Notes under the pieces: model-generated
Told to the model about the DNA's origin: nothing
Databases searched by the model: none
What the model saw: the letters and a program-made list of their open reading frames with translations, nothing else
Assembly (NCBI GenBank): GCA_017470735.1
Contig: JAFUYB010000022.1
Span: forward strand, 1-64,000
Direction of reading: 5' to 3'
Origin: Lachnospiraceae bacterium
GTDB taxonomy: Bacteria; Bacillota; Clostridia; Lachnospirales; Lachnospiraceae
DNA: 64,000 nucleotides
Shown: one piece after another, positions 8,058 through 17,772 of the stretch
Numbering within the stretch: position 1 is the first letter of the stretch
How the letters are laid out: every line of letters begins with the position of its first letter
Made by a program: the position numbers and the translations under genes

Positions 8058-10421
8058 TTATCTTACCCTTATATCCGTGATGGCAACCTGGTCTCCGGTG
8101 AGGGCCGCATATACCCTTCCATCCTTGTGAAGGATGGTTGTATTTCTGATCTCTATCCCCGCATTCTCTGCGGCAAGCGTAACTCTGTTTCCCTTTTTCT
8201 TCAGGGAAACACGAAACTCCATACCCTCTTTATTGGATTCCTTCCACGCATCCCATCCTTGAAATTCACTCGTCTTTTTCATGTGGAACTGATTTTCAGC
8301 GTGAGTGCCATCGCCTTCCACTTCGCCGTTCAGCTTTATCAGATCGTACTCTTTATAATTCTTACCATTCACTTTTCCATCTTCCGAATCAAAAAGCACA
8401 ATATACGGACAATGCCACACCAAAGTCGCCGAAGGCAGGCTCATGGAGTGGAATTCGATCAAAATCTCATCCTTGACCGGTATTCCGGCCGTAGCAGCCG
8501 AACGCGTGCGGTCAACCTGAACATTCTCGATATCACCTTCCAGTCTGTCCAAATAGCTTACTTTGCTTGCAATCTGTTTTATCTGCCCCGCCCTTGCAAG
8601 CTCTCCTGTCTTTACGACCTCGATATCCCTTATCACACAATGCTCTCCCGTCAGGCCTATGTAAGAGGCTTTGGAATTGAACGGTAATGCGGCAATGATA
8701 TCCACAGTCTGCGCAGCATGTGACATCGTAATGGAAACATGGTCCTCGTATCTTTTTGCAGTAATGCTGTACTCATATTCACCAAGTGCGGTATCAGGCT
8801 CATTTTCCCTTACGCCCACCTCCATATTCCTTACGCTTGTGGACACGAAGTTCCCGTCAAACCAGATTTCCCCGTATTCAAGATAACGGTACGCTTCGAT
8901 GGCTTTCGCATTGTCATGGATATGCCTGTCATAGGAGTCAAAGAGAATAATGGACGGCGCGGAGAAGTCATTTTCACTTTCCGTTTTTTCTTCGCATTCA
9001 AAATGTATCCTGATCTCCTCTTCCGTCACGGGAATCCCCGTCGCCACATGGTCACGGTAACCGCCGCAGGTCATTTCCGTTTCCACAAAAAGGCTGTCTA
9101 AAACCTCCTCTTCTTTCTTATCCGCATCCATGACATGCACCATAATCTTAGCATAATCCGGGTCGAACTGCTGTCCTGCCTGCTTGACAAACTCCTCCCG
9201 TACCACAGGATATGACATAGGCTCGCGAAACCTTTTCTTTGTCACCATGGAATCGTATGCGTCGGCGACAGCAATCATTCTGGAAATCTCCGGTATGTCA
9301 TCCCCTTTCAGACCTTTGGGATATCCCGAACCGTCATAGCGTTCGTATGCGCCAAGCGCACTGCGTTCAAGATACGGGTATTCGGTAATACTTGATAATA
9401 TCTGCGCGCTTAATTCCGGCGTTTTCTGTACCGTAAGACGCTCTTCCTCATTTAAATGCCCGTCCTTTTCTATGATGGAATCCGGTATGCCGATCATTCC
9501 CACATCGTGAAGCAGGGCAGCGTAATAGACCTCATCGCACTCTTTTTCTCCTTTGCCCGCCCCTTGCGCCAGGCGCTTCGCATAATTCGCAACCCTTACG
9601 GCGTGACCGATACGGTATTCGTCCCTTTTTTCCACTGCGGTAACAAAGGCGGTCGCTGTCTGGTCAAACAAACGCTTCATGCTCTGCTGCTCTTTTTCGA
9701 GAGTTGCCACTTCGATTTCATGGGCTCTTGCCACCTCGTCATTGATATCCAGATACGCGAAGACATACAGCGACACCGACACCATTACCATCGCCATATT
9801 GACAATGGATATGCCATAAGTAAATATCTGTATGATCCCGACTATGATTGGCACAAAGATATACAGTACAAGGGAAATATAGATAAACCTTGAAAACATT
9901 TTTCTGTACTGTCGGATGACAGTGTACTGCAGAATAGGTATGATAACCGGAATCAGGTAGGCGATCAGAAATCCCTCTCCCCTGTGATATACATTCTGCC
10001 CGTCAAAATAATAATACAGCCCTGTGAAATGGGATACCACCGCCAAAAGCATGCCTGCTATAGAGCCAAACTGCGCTGCCATAAGCCGCTTGGGTATCTT
10101 TTGCATTTTCCCATCCGTCAAAAGCAGATTGGTCAGATACAGATTGAATCCGAATACGATTGCTGAGGTCAAAAAGAATACCATAAAATTCGACAGTCTT
10201 ACCATCACATACGCCTGCCTTGATACATCTCCCCTGTAAGTGTATGCCGCCCTGTCAAAGGCCAGAAGGAATGTGGCAACAAGCTCCATTAAAATCAGTA
10301 TCCATTTTCTTTTCCGTGGAAGAAAACGGGTAATCAGAAGCAAAACTGCCATCATAGCGCAGATGGCACAAAGTGCCAGCATGATATTCATTTGATGTTC
10401 TCGGATAAAGTCAAACACCAT
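8058..10421 (-). CDS. Membrane HD-GYP-domain protein with degenerate metal ligands
   Basis: The 787-residue product has seven or so hydrophobic helices (residues 10-235), a short linker helix, an HD-GYP domain (about 255-430) and a C-terminal beta-rich region of about 350 residues with repeated sub-modules. The HD pair is present (LLHDVGMIGIPD), as is ERYDGSGYPKGLKG. However, the His expected in MKTHTxxGxxIL is Pro (QKTPELSAQIL) and the HH pair of HHERxDGxGYP is AY (GAYERYDG). In characterised HD-GYP enzymes these residues bind the catalytic iron, so cyclic-di-GMP hydrolysis is doubtful and a binding or sensory role is likelier. The start has AAAGGAG and lies 3 bases past the hybrid kinase stop. 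Confidence 0.8.
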   Translation of the reverse strand: MVFDFIREHQMNIMLALCAICAMMAVLLLITRFLPRKRKWILILMELVATFLLAFDRAAYTYRGDVSRQAYVMVRLSNFMVFFLTSAIVFGFNLYLTNLLLTDGKMQKIPKRLMAAQFGSIAGMLLAVVSHFTGLYYYFDGQNVYHRGEGFLIAYLIPVIIPILQYTVIRQYRKMFSRFIYISLVLYIFVPIIVGIIQIFTYGISIVNMAMVMVSVSLYVFAYLDINDEVARAHEIEVATLEKEQQSMKRLFDQTATAFVTAVEKRDEYRIGHAVRVANYAKRLAQGAGKGEKECDEVYYAALLHDVGMIGIPDSIIEKDGHLNEEERLTVQKTPELSAQILSSITEYPYLERSALGAYERYDGSGYPKGLKGDDIPEISRMIAVADAYDSMVTKKRFREPMSYPVVREEFVKQAGQQFDPDYAKIMVHVMDADKKEEEVLDSLFVETEMTCGGYRDHVATGIPVTEEEIRIHFECEEKTESENDFSAPSIILFDSYDRHIHDNAKAIEAYRYLEYGEIWFDGNFVSTSVRNMEVGVRENEPDTALGEYEYSITAKRYEDHVSITMSHAAQTVDIIAALPFNSKASYIGLTGEHCVIRDIEVVKTGELARAGQIKQIASKVSYLDRLEGDIENVQVDRTRSAATAGIPVKDEILIEFHSMSLPSATLVWHCPYIVLFDSEDGKVNGKNYKEYDLIKLNGEVEGDGTHAENQFHMKKTSEFQGWDAWKESNKEGMEFRVSLKKKGNRVTLAAENAGIEIRNTTILHKDGRVYAALTGDQVAITDIRVR

Positions 10422-10424
10422 GTA

Positions 10425-13400
10425 TTATTCTCCTTTTACAATGCTTCCGATCAATTCCTCCATGCCGTTCCAGTCGAAGACCTTCATCATATCACGGAAG
10501 CGGTTCATATTCTCCTGATCCCCGTCCGGCAGTGAATACTCTGCCACCTGCTCTATGATCATCTCCACCGCGTCGTAATCCATCTGGAGAATGCAGTCAT
10601 TAAGCGCGCTGTACGCATCCAAAAGCTCGTCCTTAGGGATAGGCTCCTTTTCCTCGTCTCCCCTTTCGGCCTTTTTTATTCGCGCGAGCTTATCCTTAAA
10701 TGACTCATACTCCGTCATCAGCTTATCCGTATTCGCATTGATAAAATCCATATCCTCCTGATTGCCCGCATCCTCCAATGCCGCCGCTTGCTCAGACAGC
10801 CCGGCCGCGCCGATAAATCTCGCGGAACTTTTTAGGGCATGTACCTTAATCGTATACAGACGGATATTTCCCTCATCATAGGCATCGCGGATGACCTTTG
10901 CGTTTCCGTCAATCGTATCAAAGAAAAGATTTAATGAGAATAGAAAGCTTGATATACCGCCCGAATTTTTGATTCCCTCCTCTACGGAAATTTCACCTAC
11001 ATCATAAATCCAGCCCATATCCTCCGGTATTTCCGTGATTTCCTCCACTGCATCAGCCTTTGTCGGCCTCTCAATCATCTGTTCCGGCAGATGCTTCATG
11101 ATAGTTCTTTCCAGCGTCTCGCTGTCAATAGGCTTGGAGAGGTAGCCGTTGAAGCCCTTTGACTTGTAGAAATCCTCTCCCGCCGTGGAATTGGCTGTCA
11201 GGGCGTACACGGGGAGTTCTTTATCAAACTCCCTTATCCTCGCGACCGCTTCGATACCGTCCATACCGGGCATCATATGATCCATCAGTACCACATTAAA
11301 GTCCGTATCCTTTATTTTATCAATGGCATCCTCTCCGCTTGTGGATGTTGTAACGAAAACCTTCGTCGCCTTTAAAAGTCCTTTCATGACATTTAAGTTC
11401 ATGGGATTGTCATCAACCACTAAAATGTCCGCATCCGGCGCGATAAACTGCGGTACATACGGTCCCTTTGCCGCGCTTTCATCATGCTCGATAAATACAC
11501 CCATGGGCGTATCGTCCACAATCTTCTGGCTGACCGTCAGGATAAACTCTGATCCTTCTCCGTAAACGCTTTCACACCAAAGCCTGCCGCCCATCAGTTC
11601 AGCGAATTTCCTTGATATATCAAGCCCTAAGCCTGTACCCTGTATGGCACTGTTTTTCACCTCGTCAAGCCGCTCATAGGCCGTAAAGAGCTTCTCCATA
11701 TCCTCCTCTTTTACGCCCATGCCGGTATCCTTAACGGAGTACCGGACGGCAAGCGTTTCACCATTCCTCTCGTCAACGGAAACATTTAATATAAATCCAC
11801 CGATGTCTGTGTATTTAACTGCGTTTGTCAAAAGATTAAGGAGTATCTGCTTGATCTTCGCCATATCTCCGTACAGGCGCCTCGGAAAAATCTCATCCAC
11901 CGTCACATCAAAGGTCAGCTCTTTTTCCGTACTTCTGACACGGATCATGGACACAATGGAACGCAGCATATCGACCGTATCATATTCCTGCTCCACGAGG
12001 TGCATCTTTCCCGATTCAATCTTTGATATATCAAGCAGATCATTGATCAGCCCCAGCAGTGATTCCGCAGCGTTTCGTATGTCAAAAGCGTAATTCATCA
12101 TGGACATAAAATATCCCTTGGGAACGCCTGTAGGATCCTCACGCATGACCATTTCATTCATACCCATAATGGTATTGATCGGGGTGCGGATTTCATAGGA
12201 CATATTGGCAAGAAATCTCGACTTGGCTGTATTTGCATTCTCCGCCTCTTCCTTCGCGCTGCGGATTTTTTCATACTGCCTGGCAACGATTGTTGAGCGC
12301 ATAAAATACCATACGATAAATCCCGCCAGCAGTATCAGAAACATCACAAATAGAACGCGTACCAGAATCAGCTCCGTCCATCTGGCAGTCTTCGTGATCT
12401 CAAAGGAATCATCCTGCAGCACATTACCGGATACTTTGTCCACAACCTGTAAGTGAAGCTTGTAATCTCCGTAAGGAAGATTTGTGTACTCTAAAGATGT
12501 CAATTTGGAAAGGGGCACGGTAATGCCGCCATCCGGTCCGTTTTCAAGGTACATCCTCACCGTGGGATTCAACATTGTATAATCCATAATGGAACTCACA
12601 ATCTCCACACGTCCGTCAGAAGCAGGTATCCGGAATCTTCCGTTTTCATCCGGCATAATCCGCTCATCATCGCAGGCGATGGAATGTACATCCATCAAAA
12701 GATTTTCATTTTCCTCGTAATACTCATTGATATTCACCTTGATGACACCGGCCCGTCCCGGTATATATAAATTGCCCTCCGCATCAAGCGCGCTGTATGA
12801 ATTGGATGTAATGGCAAAAGGGAGTCCGTTTTCCACAGTATAGAGATTGTAATCCGTTATACTATCACTTAAAAGCTCATCGGCATTTATGGTATATATT
12901 CCATAAGATGATAATATCCATGCGTAATTGTCATCATCAAAATAGATGTCGTAATTGTTGTTGTAGGGGAAGGAAGTGATTTCCGTAATCTTACCGTCCT
13001 TCATATATTCGATGGAGTTGGATGTCACGATCCACATGACATCCCTCGTATCATCCCGTATGATCTTTAAGATAACCTCACTGGTGAGACCATCATTCCT
13101 GCCAAGCTTCTCCACACGGTCATCTGATATGACATACATCCCGTCTCCGTCTGAGCCCGCAAGAATAGCGCCGTCCAAAGACTCCTCTACTGTGAGGAAA
13201 ACTGTATTTTCAATACCATCGTCTACTCCGACAACGCGAATGATCTCACCGTCCCTTATGACCGCAAGTCCGCCGTTGGTGCCCACAAGCACATCCCCGT
13301 TCTTCGCAAAAGCAACACCTCTGACTTCGTTGCTTGGCAGCCCCTCTTCCGTGGTGTAAGCTCTTATGCTCTTGTCTTTTCCATAGCGGATAAGCCCAAG

Positions 13401-14696
13401 CTCATTGGTATAGGTACAGATCCAAAGATTACCGTCCCTATCTTTTCTGATGCAGCGCACCCTGCTGTCTCCGATATATTCGGTCAGTTCATTTTCTGCT
13501 GTGCCACCATCCTTTGATATAATCTCAAGACCTGCGTCGGTTCCGATATACAGCCCGCCGTCAAAAAGGCAGGCGGCATTCGCCACCTCCTGCGGAAGTC
13601 CTGCCTTGTCCGTGACATCCACATAATTATTTGTCACAAGCTTCATAGCGCCCTGTGTGGATGACGCCATCCAGATATTTCCCTGATAATCAGATGTAAT
13701 CATCTCGATACCGCTGTCGAACGGGATATCATCCAGCAAATGAATTTCATTTCTTTTATCCAGATAGCCCGCCCGGCTCGTAGATGATATCCATATCCTA
13801 CCGCAGTCATAATTGATCCAATGTGTACCGGTAAGCTCTCCGGTTTTAATCTTCTCAAGCTTCTTTGCCCTTTCCCCAAAGGCTCCGTGATAAACAATAT
13901 TGCCTTCCGTGCCAAGATAAACCTTGCCCGGATCTATGGGGTCAGCCATCAGTGTCCATATATTTTCTACGCCCAGTTCCTCACTGGTATAGACCTCCGT
14001 TACGGCGCAATCATCAATGGCAAAAACATTCCCCCCGGATGCCTGTCCGTAGATCCTGCCCTTTGTATCCTTATCCAGCTTAAGCACTCGCTCACCTGCC
14101 AAATTTTCTCCCCTGGGAATATGTACCTTAAGCTCACTGTCCGCATAACATATTCCATCCGTAGTCGCGATAAAAACATTGCCCGCATCATCCTCCGCAA
14201 AATTACGGATGGAGGACGAAACAAGCCCTTCCTTATAAGTCAGGTGGATCTGCTTCTCTCCGTCGATGATAACCACGCCATTGTCATTGGTTCCTACCCA
14301 TATCCTGCCTTTGCTGTCCTCAAATATGCCCCTGGCACTGGTAAGTCCCTGTGATGTATCCATTCTCTCAAAGGTAAGACCATCATAACGGATGACGCCG
14401 GCATAACCGCCGATCCACACATAGCCGTTGCTTGCGCCCAAAATAGACATGGCATCGGAAGTCGGCAGTCCATTGGCAGCATCATAAACAACAGTAGAAT
14501 AGCCCACATTCTCAAGCTGTCCGGTAGCGGCATAGCCGCCACCGTAGGCATCATATGTGACCTCTGCTTCATCCGTATCTGCCTTCACTTCCTTTGCCAA
14601 AGCCCGCACCTCCGGCTTTGCGGCCGCAAGCATGATTGCAGCAAAGAGCAGGCAGAGCACAAGCATATATTTTATTCCGGCTGGCTTCACCTTCAC
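10425..14696 (-). CDS. Giant propeller-type hybrid sensor protein lacking the H-box histidine
   Basis: The 1423-residue one-piece signalling protein has an N-terminal signal anchor and about 650 residues of two-component-regulator propeller repeats (GxxGLPSxxVxxI-like units such as GLPTSDAMSILG and GLPSNEVRGVAF). A Y_Y_Y-like beta domain and a membrane helix (about 785-805) follow, then a HisKA-like helix pair, an ATPase domain (N-box NLLTNAVKYT, G-box GTGLGLDISRKF), a receiver (LMDHMMPGMDG, Asp present) and an HPt domain (HALKSSARF, His present). At about residue 830 the H-box reads ANMSYEIRTPINTIMG, so the normal phospho-accepting His is Tyr (codon TAT). I chose GTG at 14696 because AGGAGG lies 6 bases before it; the longer frame overlaps the upstream gene. 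Confidence 0.88.
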   Translation of the reverse strand: MKVKPAGIKYMLVLCLLFAAIMLAAAKPEVRALAKEVKADTDEAEVTYDAYGGGYAATGQLENVGYSTVVYDAANGLPTSDAMSILGASNGYVWIGGYAGVIRYDGLTFERMDTSQGLTSARGIFEDSKGRIWVGTNDNGVVIIDGEKQIHLTYKEGLVSSSIRNFAEDDAGNVFIATTDGICYADSELKVHIPRGENLAGERVLKLDKDTKGRIYGQASGGNVFAIDDCAVTEVYTSEELGVENIWTLMADPIDPGKVYLGTEGNIVYHGAFGERAKKLEKIKTGELTGTHWINYDCGRIWISSTSRAGYLDKRNEIHLLDDIPFDSGIEMITSDYQGNIWMASSTQGAMKLVTNNYVDVTDKAGLPQEVANAACLFDGGLYIGTDAGLEIISKDGGTAENELTEYIGDSRVRCIRKDRDGNLWICTYTNELGLIRYGKDKSIRAYTTEEGLPSNEVRGVAFAKNGDVLVGTNGGLAVIRDGEIIRVVGVDDGIENTVFLTVEESLDGAILAGSDGDGMYVISDDRVEKLGRNDGLTSEVILKIIRDDTRDVMWIVTSNSIEYMKDGKITEITSFPYNNNYDIYFDDDNYAWILSSYGIYTINADELLSDSITDYNLYTVENGLPFAITSNSYSALDAEGNLYIPGRAGVIKVNINEYYEENENLLMDVHSIACDDERIMPDENGRFRIPASDGRVEIVSSIMDYTMLNPTVRMYLENGPDGGITVPLSKLTSLEYTNLPYGDYKLHLQVVDKVSGNVLQDDSFEITKTARWTELILVRVLFVMFLILLAGFIVWYFMRSTIVARQYEKIRSAKEEAENANTAKSRFLANMSYEIRTPINTIMGMNEMVMREDPTGVPKGYFMSMMNYAFDIRNAAESLLGLINDLLDISKIESGKMHLVEQEYDTVDMLRSIVSMIRVRSTEKELTFDVTVDEIFPRRLYGDMAKIKQILLNLLTNAVKYTDIGGFILNVSVDERNGETLAVRYSVKDTGMGVKEEDMEKLFTAYERLDEVKNSAIQGTGLGLDISRKFAELMGGRLWCESVYGEGSEFILTVSQKIVDDTPMGVFIEHDESAAKGPYVPQFIAPDADILVVDDNPMNLNVMKGLLKATKVFVTTSTSGEDAIDKIKDTDFNVVLMDHMMPGMDGIEAVARIREFDKELPVYALTANSTAGEDFYKSKGFNGYLSKPIDSETLERTIMKHLPEQMIERPTKADAVEEITEIPEDMGWIYDVGEISVEEGIKNSGGISSFLFSLNLFFDTIDGNAKVIRDAYDEGNIRLYTIKVHALKSSARFIGAAGLSEQAAALEDAGNQEDMDFINANTDKLMTEYESFKDKLARIKKAERGDEEKEPIPKDELLDAYSALNDCILQMDYDAVEMIIEQVAEYSLPDGDQENMNRFRDMMKVFDWNGMEELIGSIVKGE

Positions 14697-14706
14697 GGAC
14701 AACCTC

Positions 14707-16809
14707 CTATAAAACATTCTCATTGTACTTTCTCAAAATAACCTTCACTTCGGGCAGCGCGTCTAAAAAGACCTCGACACACTTCGCGTCAAACTGAGTC
14801 CCTGCACCTTCCTGTATGATGGACAGTGCTTTTTCCAGCGGAAACGGCGGCTTGTAGACACGGGGCGAAGCCAATGCGTCAAAAACATCCGCAACCGCCA
14901 TGATCCTCGCCGACAGCGGGATCACCTCTCCATGCAGCCCTTCCGGATAGCCCTTGCCGTCCCAGCGCTCATGGTGGTATGCCGCCATGTTTCTCGCTTC
15001 CTTCAAGTAATTTTCGCCCTCCACCGTATCAATGGCCTTTTCCATGATCTTCCTGCCCTCGGTGGTGTGGGTTTTCATAATCTCATATTCTTCATCCGTC
15101 AGCTTGCCCGGCTTGTTTAAAACATTGTCCGGAATACTGATCTTGCCTACATCGTGAAGCGGCGCGCTGCGCACCACATCAGACATGAATTTGTCCGTAA
15201 TTTTCTCCGCGTAATATCCCTTTTTCTTCAAACCCTCCACAATGATCTTGACATAGGCGGCAGTCTTTTGGATATGGGCGCCGGTATCGGAATCCCTGTT
15301 TTCGACCAGATCCGCCATCGTAATGATCAGTCCGTCCTGCATTTTTGCAGTATTTTCGGAAAGGCGGCGGACACTCCGAATCTGTTCTGTCTGGGAAGCT
15401 GCCATTTTACAGACGGATCTGTACAGTTTTTCAATCTCGTCTCCGGTACTGATATCCAGACTCCTTAGGCTTCTGACATCCGCGTCAAGCTGCTTCTGAT
15501 CCGAGCCGCCGTTCGTGAACTTAGAAATCTTATGCACCATGCTTTCCACCGGATAGACGATATACAGCCCCGTGGTCCACAGCCCGTAAGCAATAACCAG
15601 CACAAAGAAGGCTGACAGTATCAGCAGTACCCGGAAGATAAAATCCTTCATATAATCCGCAAGATAGTTCATCGATGTATCTGCCCCCGTATAGCAGACC
15701 GTCTGACCATCGCTGTCATATACCGGATAATACACCGTCAGAAGATAGCTCCATGTGTTGTCTGACACGACTGGTTCAATTTCCTCACCCGCAAGCAGCC
15801 CCGGCATATACGGCTTGAATTCTTCTTCGATCTCAACCTTGTCACCGGGTGCATACGGTTCCCCGTCAGATTCCGTCTCTTTGTCATCTACATCAAATAC
15901 AAAAGTCACATACTCCTCATCAATGGTCACCACATACAGGTATTCCACATCGGTAGAACCCTTCCAGATGTAATAAAGCATATCGGCTGTCTCTTCATAA
16001 CCGTCGGCGTCCCTGCCTTCCTTTAAGAAATCCGCAATCTTATCCCCGTCAACCGCCATTGCCGCTGCCCGCGCGGCATCGTAGGCGTTGTTCTTCGCAT
16101 CCTCTTTGGCGTTCCTGTAATACAGACCAAGCCCGATATAGCTCATCAGCACTACTATTGCCAGCACTACGACAACCAGCATGATGGTCATTCTCCTGCG
16201 GATTGACAAGCCCACGCCGGTGTCATCCGCATCCATCTCCTTTACCTCATCCGGCGACAACGGACGCTGTCTCCAGCCGCTGTTTCTGATGCGCGTCAAT
16301 ATATCCTTCGGAACGAAATACACGACAAGAAGGACAATTCCGGTACTAATGCCTTTTTCTATTATGTGAATGGAAATATTGATAAACAGAAAAAGCAGGA
16401 ATCTGACAACAGACGATTGCAGATTTGTCTTGTCCAAAATCTCCACAATAGCCGCCGACTGAGGCTCCCTGAACAAAGTCCATTGGATGATCCCGCTCAA
16501 ACCGCCGCCGATGACTCCTGCGCCAAGAATAAAAATCGTTATATTTTTTTTCTGATGAAATCCTTTTTCTCTGACAAACCACGCGGTAAAGATTGCCGTA
16601 AGCGCATTAACGATACCAAAATAGAGGGCGTTTTCGTTAAATACCACACAGGCGGTATCGGTCAATACAGCCGTCATGATGCCGGGAAACAATCCGCCAA
16701 TCACTGACATGCCGATCGTGCCCACCGCATCGGGATATACCGGAAGCTGCAGACGGTAAGCCACATAAGACAAAACGACGCTTGACAGAATCCCTATAGC
16801 GACTGCCAA
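14707..16809 (-). CDS. Membrane sensor HD-GYP phosphodiesterase; 5' end out of frame
   Basis: The 700-residue product has an N-terminal block of five or six helices (about 5-170), another helix (about 205-230), an extracytoplasmic Cache-like domain (about 235-370), a helix, a HAMP-like linker and an HD-GYP domain (about 475-690). Metal ligands look complete: APLHDVGKISIPD, MKTHTTEG, AYHHERWDGKGYP and ADVFDA. It is probably an active cyclic-di-GMP phosphodiesterase controlled by an external ligand. This frame has only TTG at 16809 as a usual start. A better start, ATG at 16850, lies in another frame behind a G7 tract at 16827-16833; one more G would join it as MVKYRLGGDSRVRA. The first gene of the operon; its stop is 10 bases before the hybrid sensor. 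Confidence 0.82.
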   Translation of the reverse strand: MAVAIGILSSVVLSYVAYRLQLPVYPDAVGTIGMSVIGGLFPGIMTAVLTDTACVVFNENALYFGIVNALTAIFTAWFVREKGFHQKKNITIFILGAGVIGGGLSGIIQWTLFREPQSAAIVEILDKTNLQSSVVRFLLFLFINISIHIIEKGISTGIVLLVVYFVPKDILTRIRNSGWRQRPLSPDEVKEMDADDTGVGLSIRRRMTIMLVVVVLAIVVLMSYIGLGLYYRNAKEDAKNNAYDAARAAAMAVDGDKIADFLKEGRDADGYEETADMLYYIWKGSTDVEYLYVVTIDEEYVTFVFDVDDKETESDGEPYAPGDKVEIEEEFKPYMPGLLAGEEIEPVVSDNTWSYLLTVYYPVYDSDGQTVCYTGADTSMNYLADYMKDFIFRVLLILSAFFVLVIAYGLWTTGLYIVYPVESMVHKISKFTNGGSDQKQLDADVRSLRSLDISTGDEIEKLYRSVCKMAASQTEQIRSVRRLSENTAKMQDGLIITMADLVENRDSDTGAHIQKTAAYVKIIVEGLKKKGYYAEKITDKFMSDVVRSAPLHDVGKISIPDNVLNKPGKLTDEEYEIMKTHTTEGRKIMEKAIDTVEGENYLKEARNMAAYHHERWDGKGYPEGLHGEVIPLSARIMAVADVFDALASPRVYKPPFPLEKALSIIQEGAGTQFDAKCVEVFLDALPEVKVILRKYNENVL

Positions 16810-16883
16810 GGCCCTGACCCTGCTGTCCCCCCCAATCTGTACTTAACCATTTCCCATCATCCTCCCTGATCTTTTTGAAATGG

Positions 16884-16918
16884 TATTATAGCACAACGAC
16901 TATCACACCACTGTCACA
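16884..16918 (-). promoter_or_regulatory. Activator-type promoter with 11-bp direct repeats (copy B)
   Basis: On the - strand the direct repeats TGTGACAGTG and GTGTGATAGT (11-base period) sit 10 bases before the -10 box TATAAT, with no recognisable -35 box. About 28 of 35 positions equal copy A at 2498-2532. It lies between the response regulator stop and the signalling/exporter operon, 34 bases upstream of the ATG at 16850. I infer a site for a transcription activator with tandem winged-helix binding, the regulator at 16969-17772 being the obvious candidate. Confidence 0.65.
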
Positions 16919-16968
16919 CTTTTGGGGGATGTTTCCGGTTGAGATCCATCCGGAAGAACGGTTATGAT

Positions 16969-17772
16969 TCACATAGGATCTTCAAACATTTTACTGATCA
17001 TCCCAATACGCGTTTCTGCCCAATCATATTGGCTCATATATTCGCCCTCATAACGCGTGAGGGCATCCGCTTCTCCTTTTAATGCTTCGTAATAATCGCA
17101 TTGGATCTTGCCCGGCACGATGGAATAGGCGTCTCTTCGCTGAAAAAAAATATCTGCACACCCGAGTTCCTCAAGTCTGGAACGAAATTCATAAACTATC
17201 TGCGCAAAATAATGTCTTTGCTTCTCATCATCCTTGACATTGTCCTTCCATAGCACCGCCCTCAGCTCCGCATTGGAACACTCCGCTCCTTTTCTGTCAA
17301 TCAGATATGCAAATAATTCCTTTGCCTTGGCTCTGCCAAAGCGCACCGGATCTCCGTTAAAAAATACCCCAAACGATCCAAAACACTGTACATAAAGCCC
17401 CTTTCGATATTCTTTGACAGGATTCCGAAGATGGATCAACGCGTTGCGGACATCTTCGGTAATAACAGGCTTCAATATATAATCACTAACATACAATTTT
17501 AATGCGTCAAGAGCATATTGCTCATAAGCCGTCACCATAACAATGTTCGTAAGAGGCTGCAGCTTCTTGATCTCCTTTGCCATCGTAAGCCCGTCCATAT
17601 CCGGCATATTGATGTCCAAAAAAACCACATCCAGATTCTTTTGAGCGCATATCAACAGCGCTGTCTCTGCTTCGTCTGCCTGATCGACAGATGCATCCGG
17701 AACAACCTTTCTCAAAACTCTGGCAAGATTATTTATGGCTGTTATTTCATCATCCATGATCAAAATATTCAT
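16969..17772 (-). CDS. Response regulator with C-terminal OmpR/SARP-like winged helix
   Basis: The 267-residue product has a receiver domain (residues 1-115) with acidic pair MDDE, phospho-acceptor VVFLDINMPDMDG and switch Lys in SDYILKPV. The output domain (about 130-260) begins VQCFGSFGVFFNGDPVRFG and reads like the winged-helix/BTAD type seen in SARP-like Firmicute regulators rather than LytTR. The start at 17772 is chosen because AGGAG precedes it by 8 bases and its ATGA overlaps the kinase stop, so the two are coupled. SARP/OmpR proteins bind direct repeats of about 11 bases, which fits the repeats at 16884-16918 and 2498-2532 (inference). Confidence 0.85.
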   Translation of the reverse strand: MNILIMDDEITAINNLARVLRKVVPDASVDQADEAETALLICAQKNLDVVFLDINMPDMDGLTMAKEIKKLQPLTNIVMVTAYEQYALDALKLYVSDYILKPVITEDVRNALIHLRNPVKEYRKGLYVQCFGSFGVFFNGDPVRFGRAKAKELFAYLIDRKGAECSNAELRAVLWKDNVKDDEKQRHYFAQIVYEFRSRLEELGCADIFFQRRDAYSIVPGKIQCDYYEALKGEADALTRYEGEYMSQYDWAETRIGMISKMFEDPM

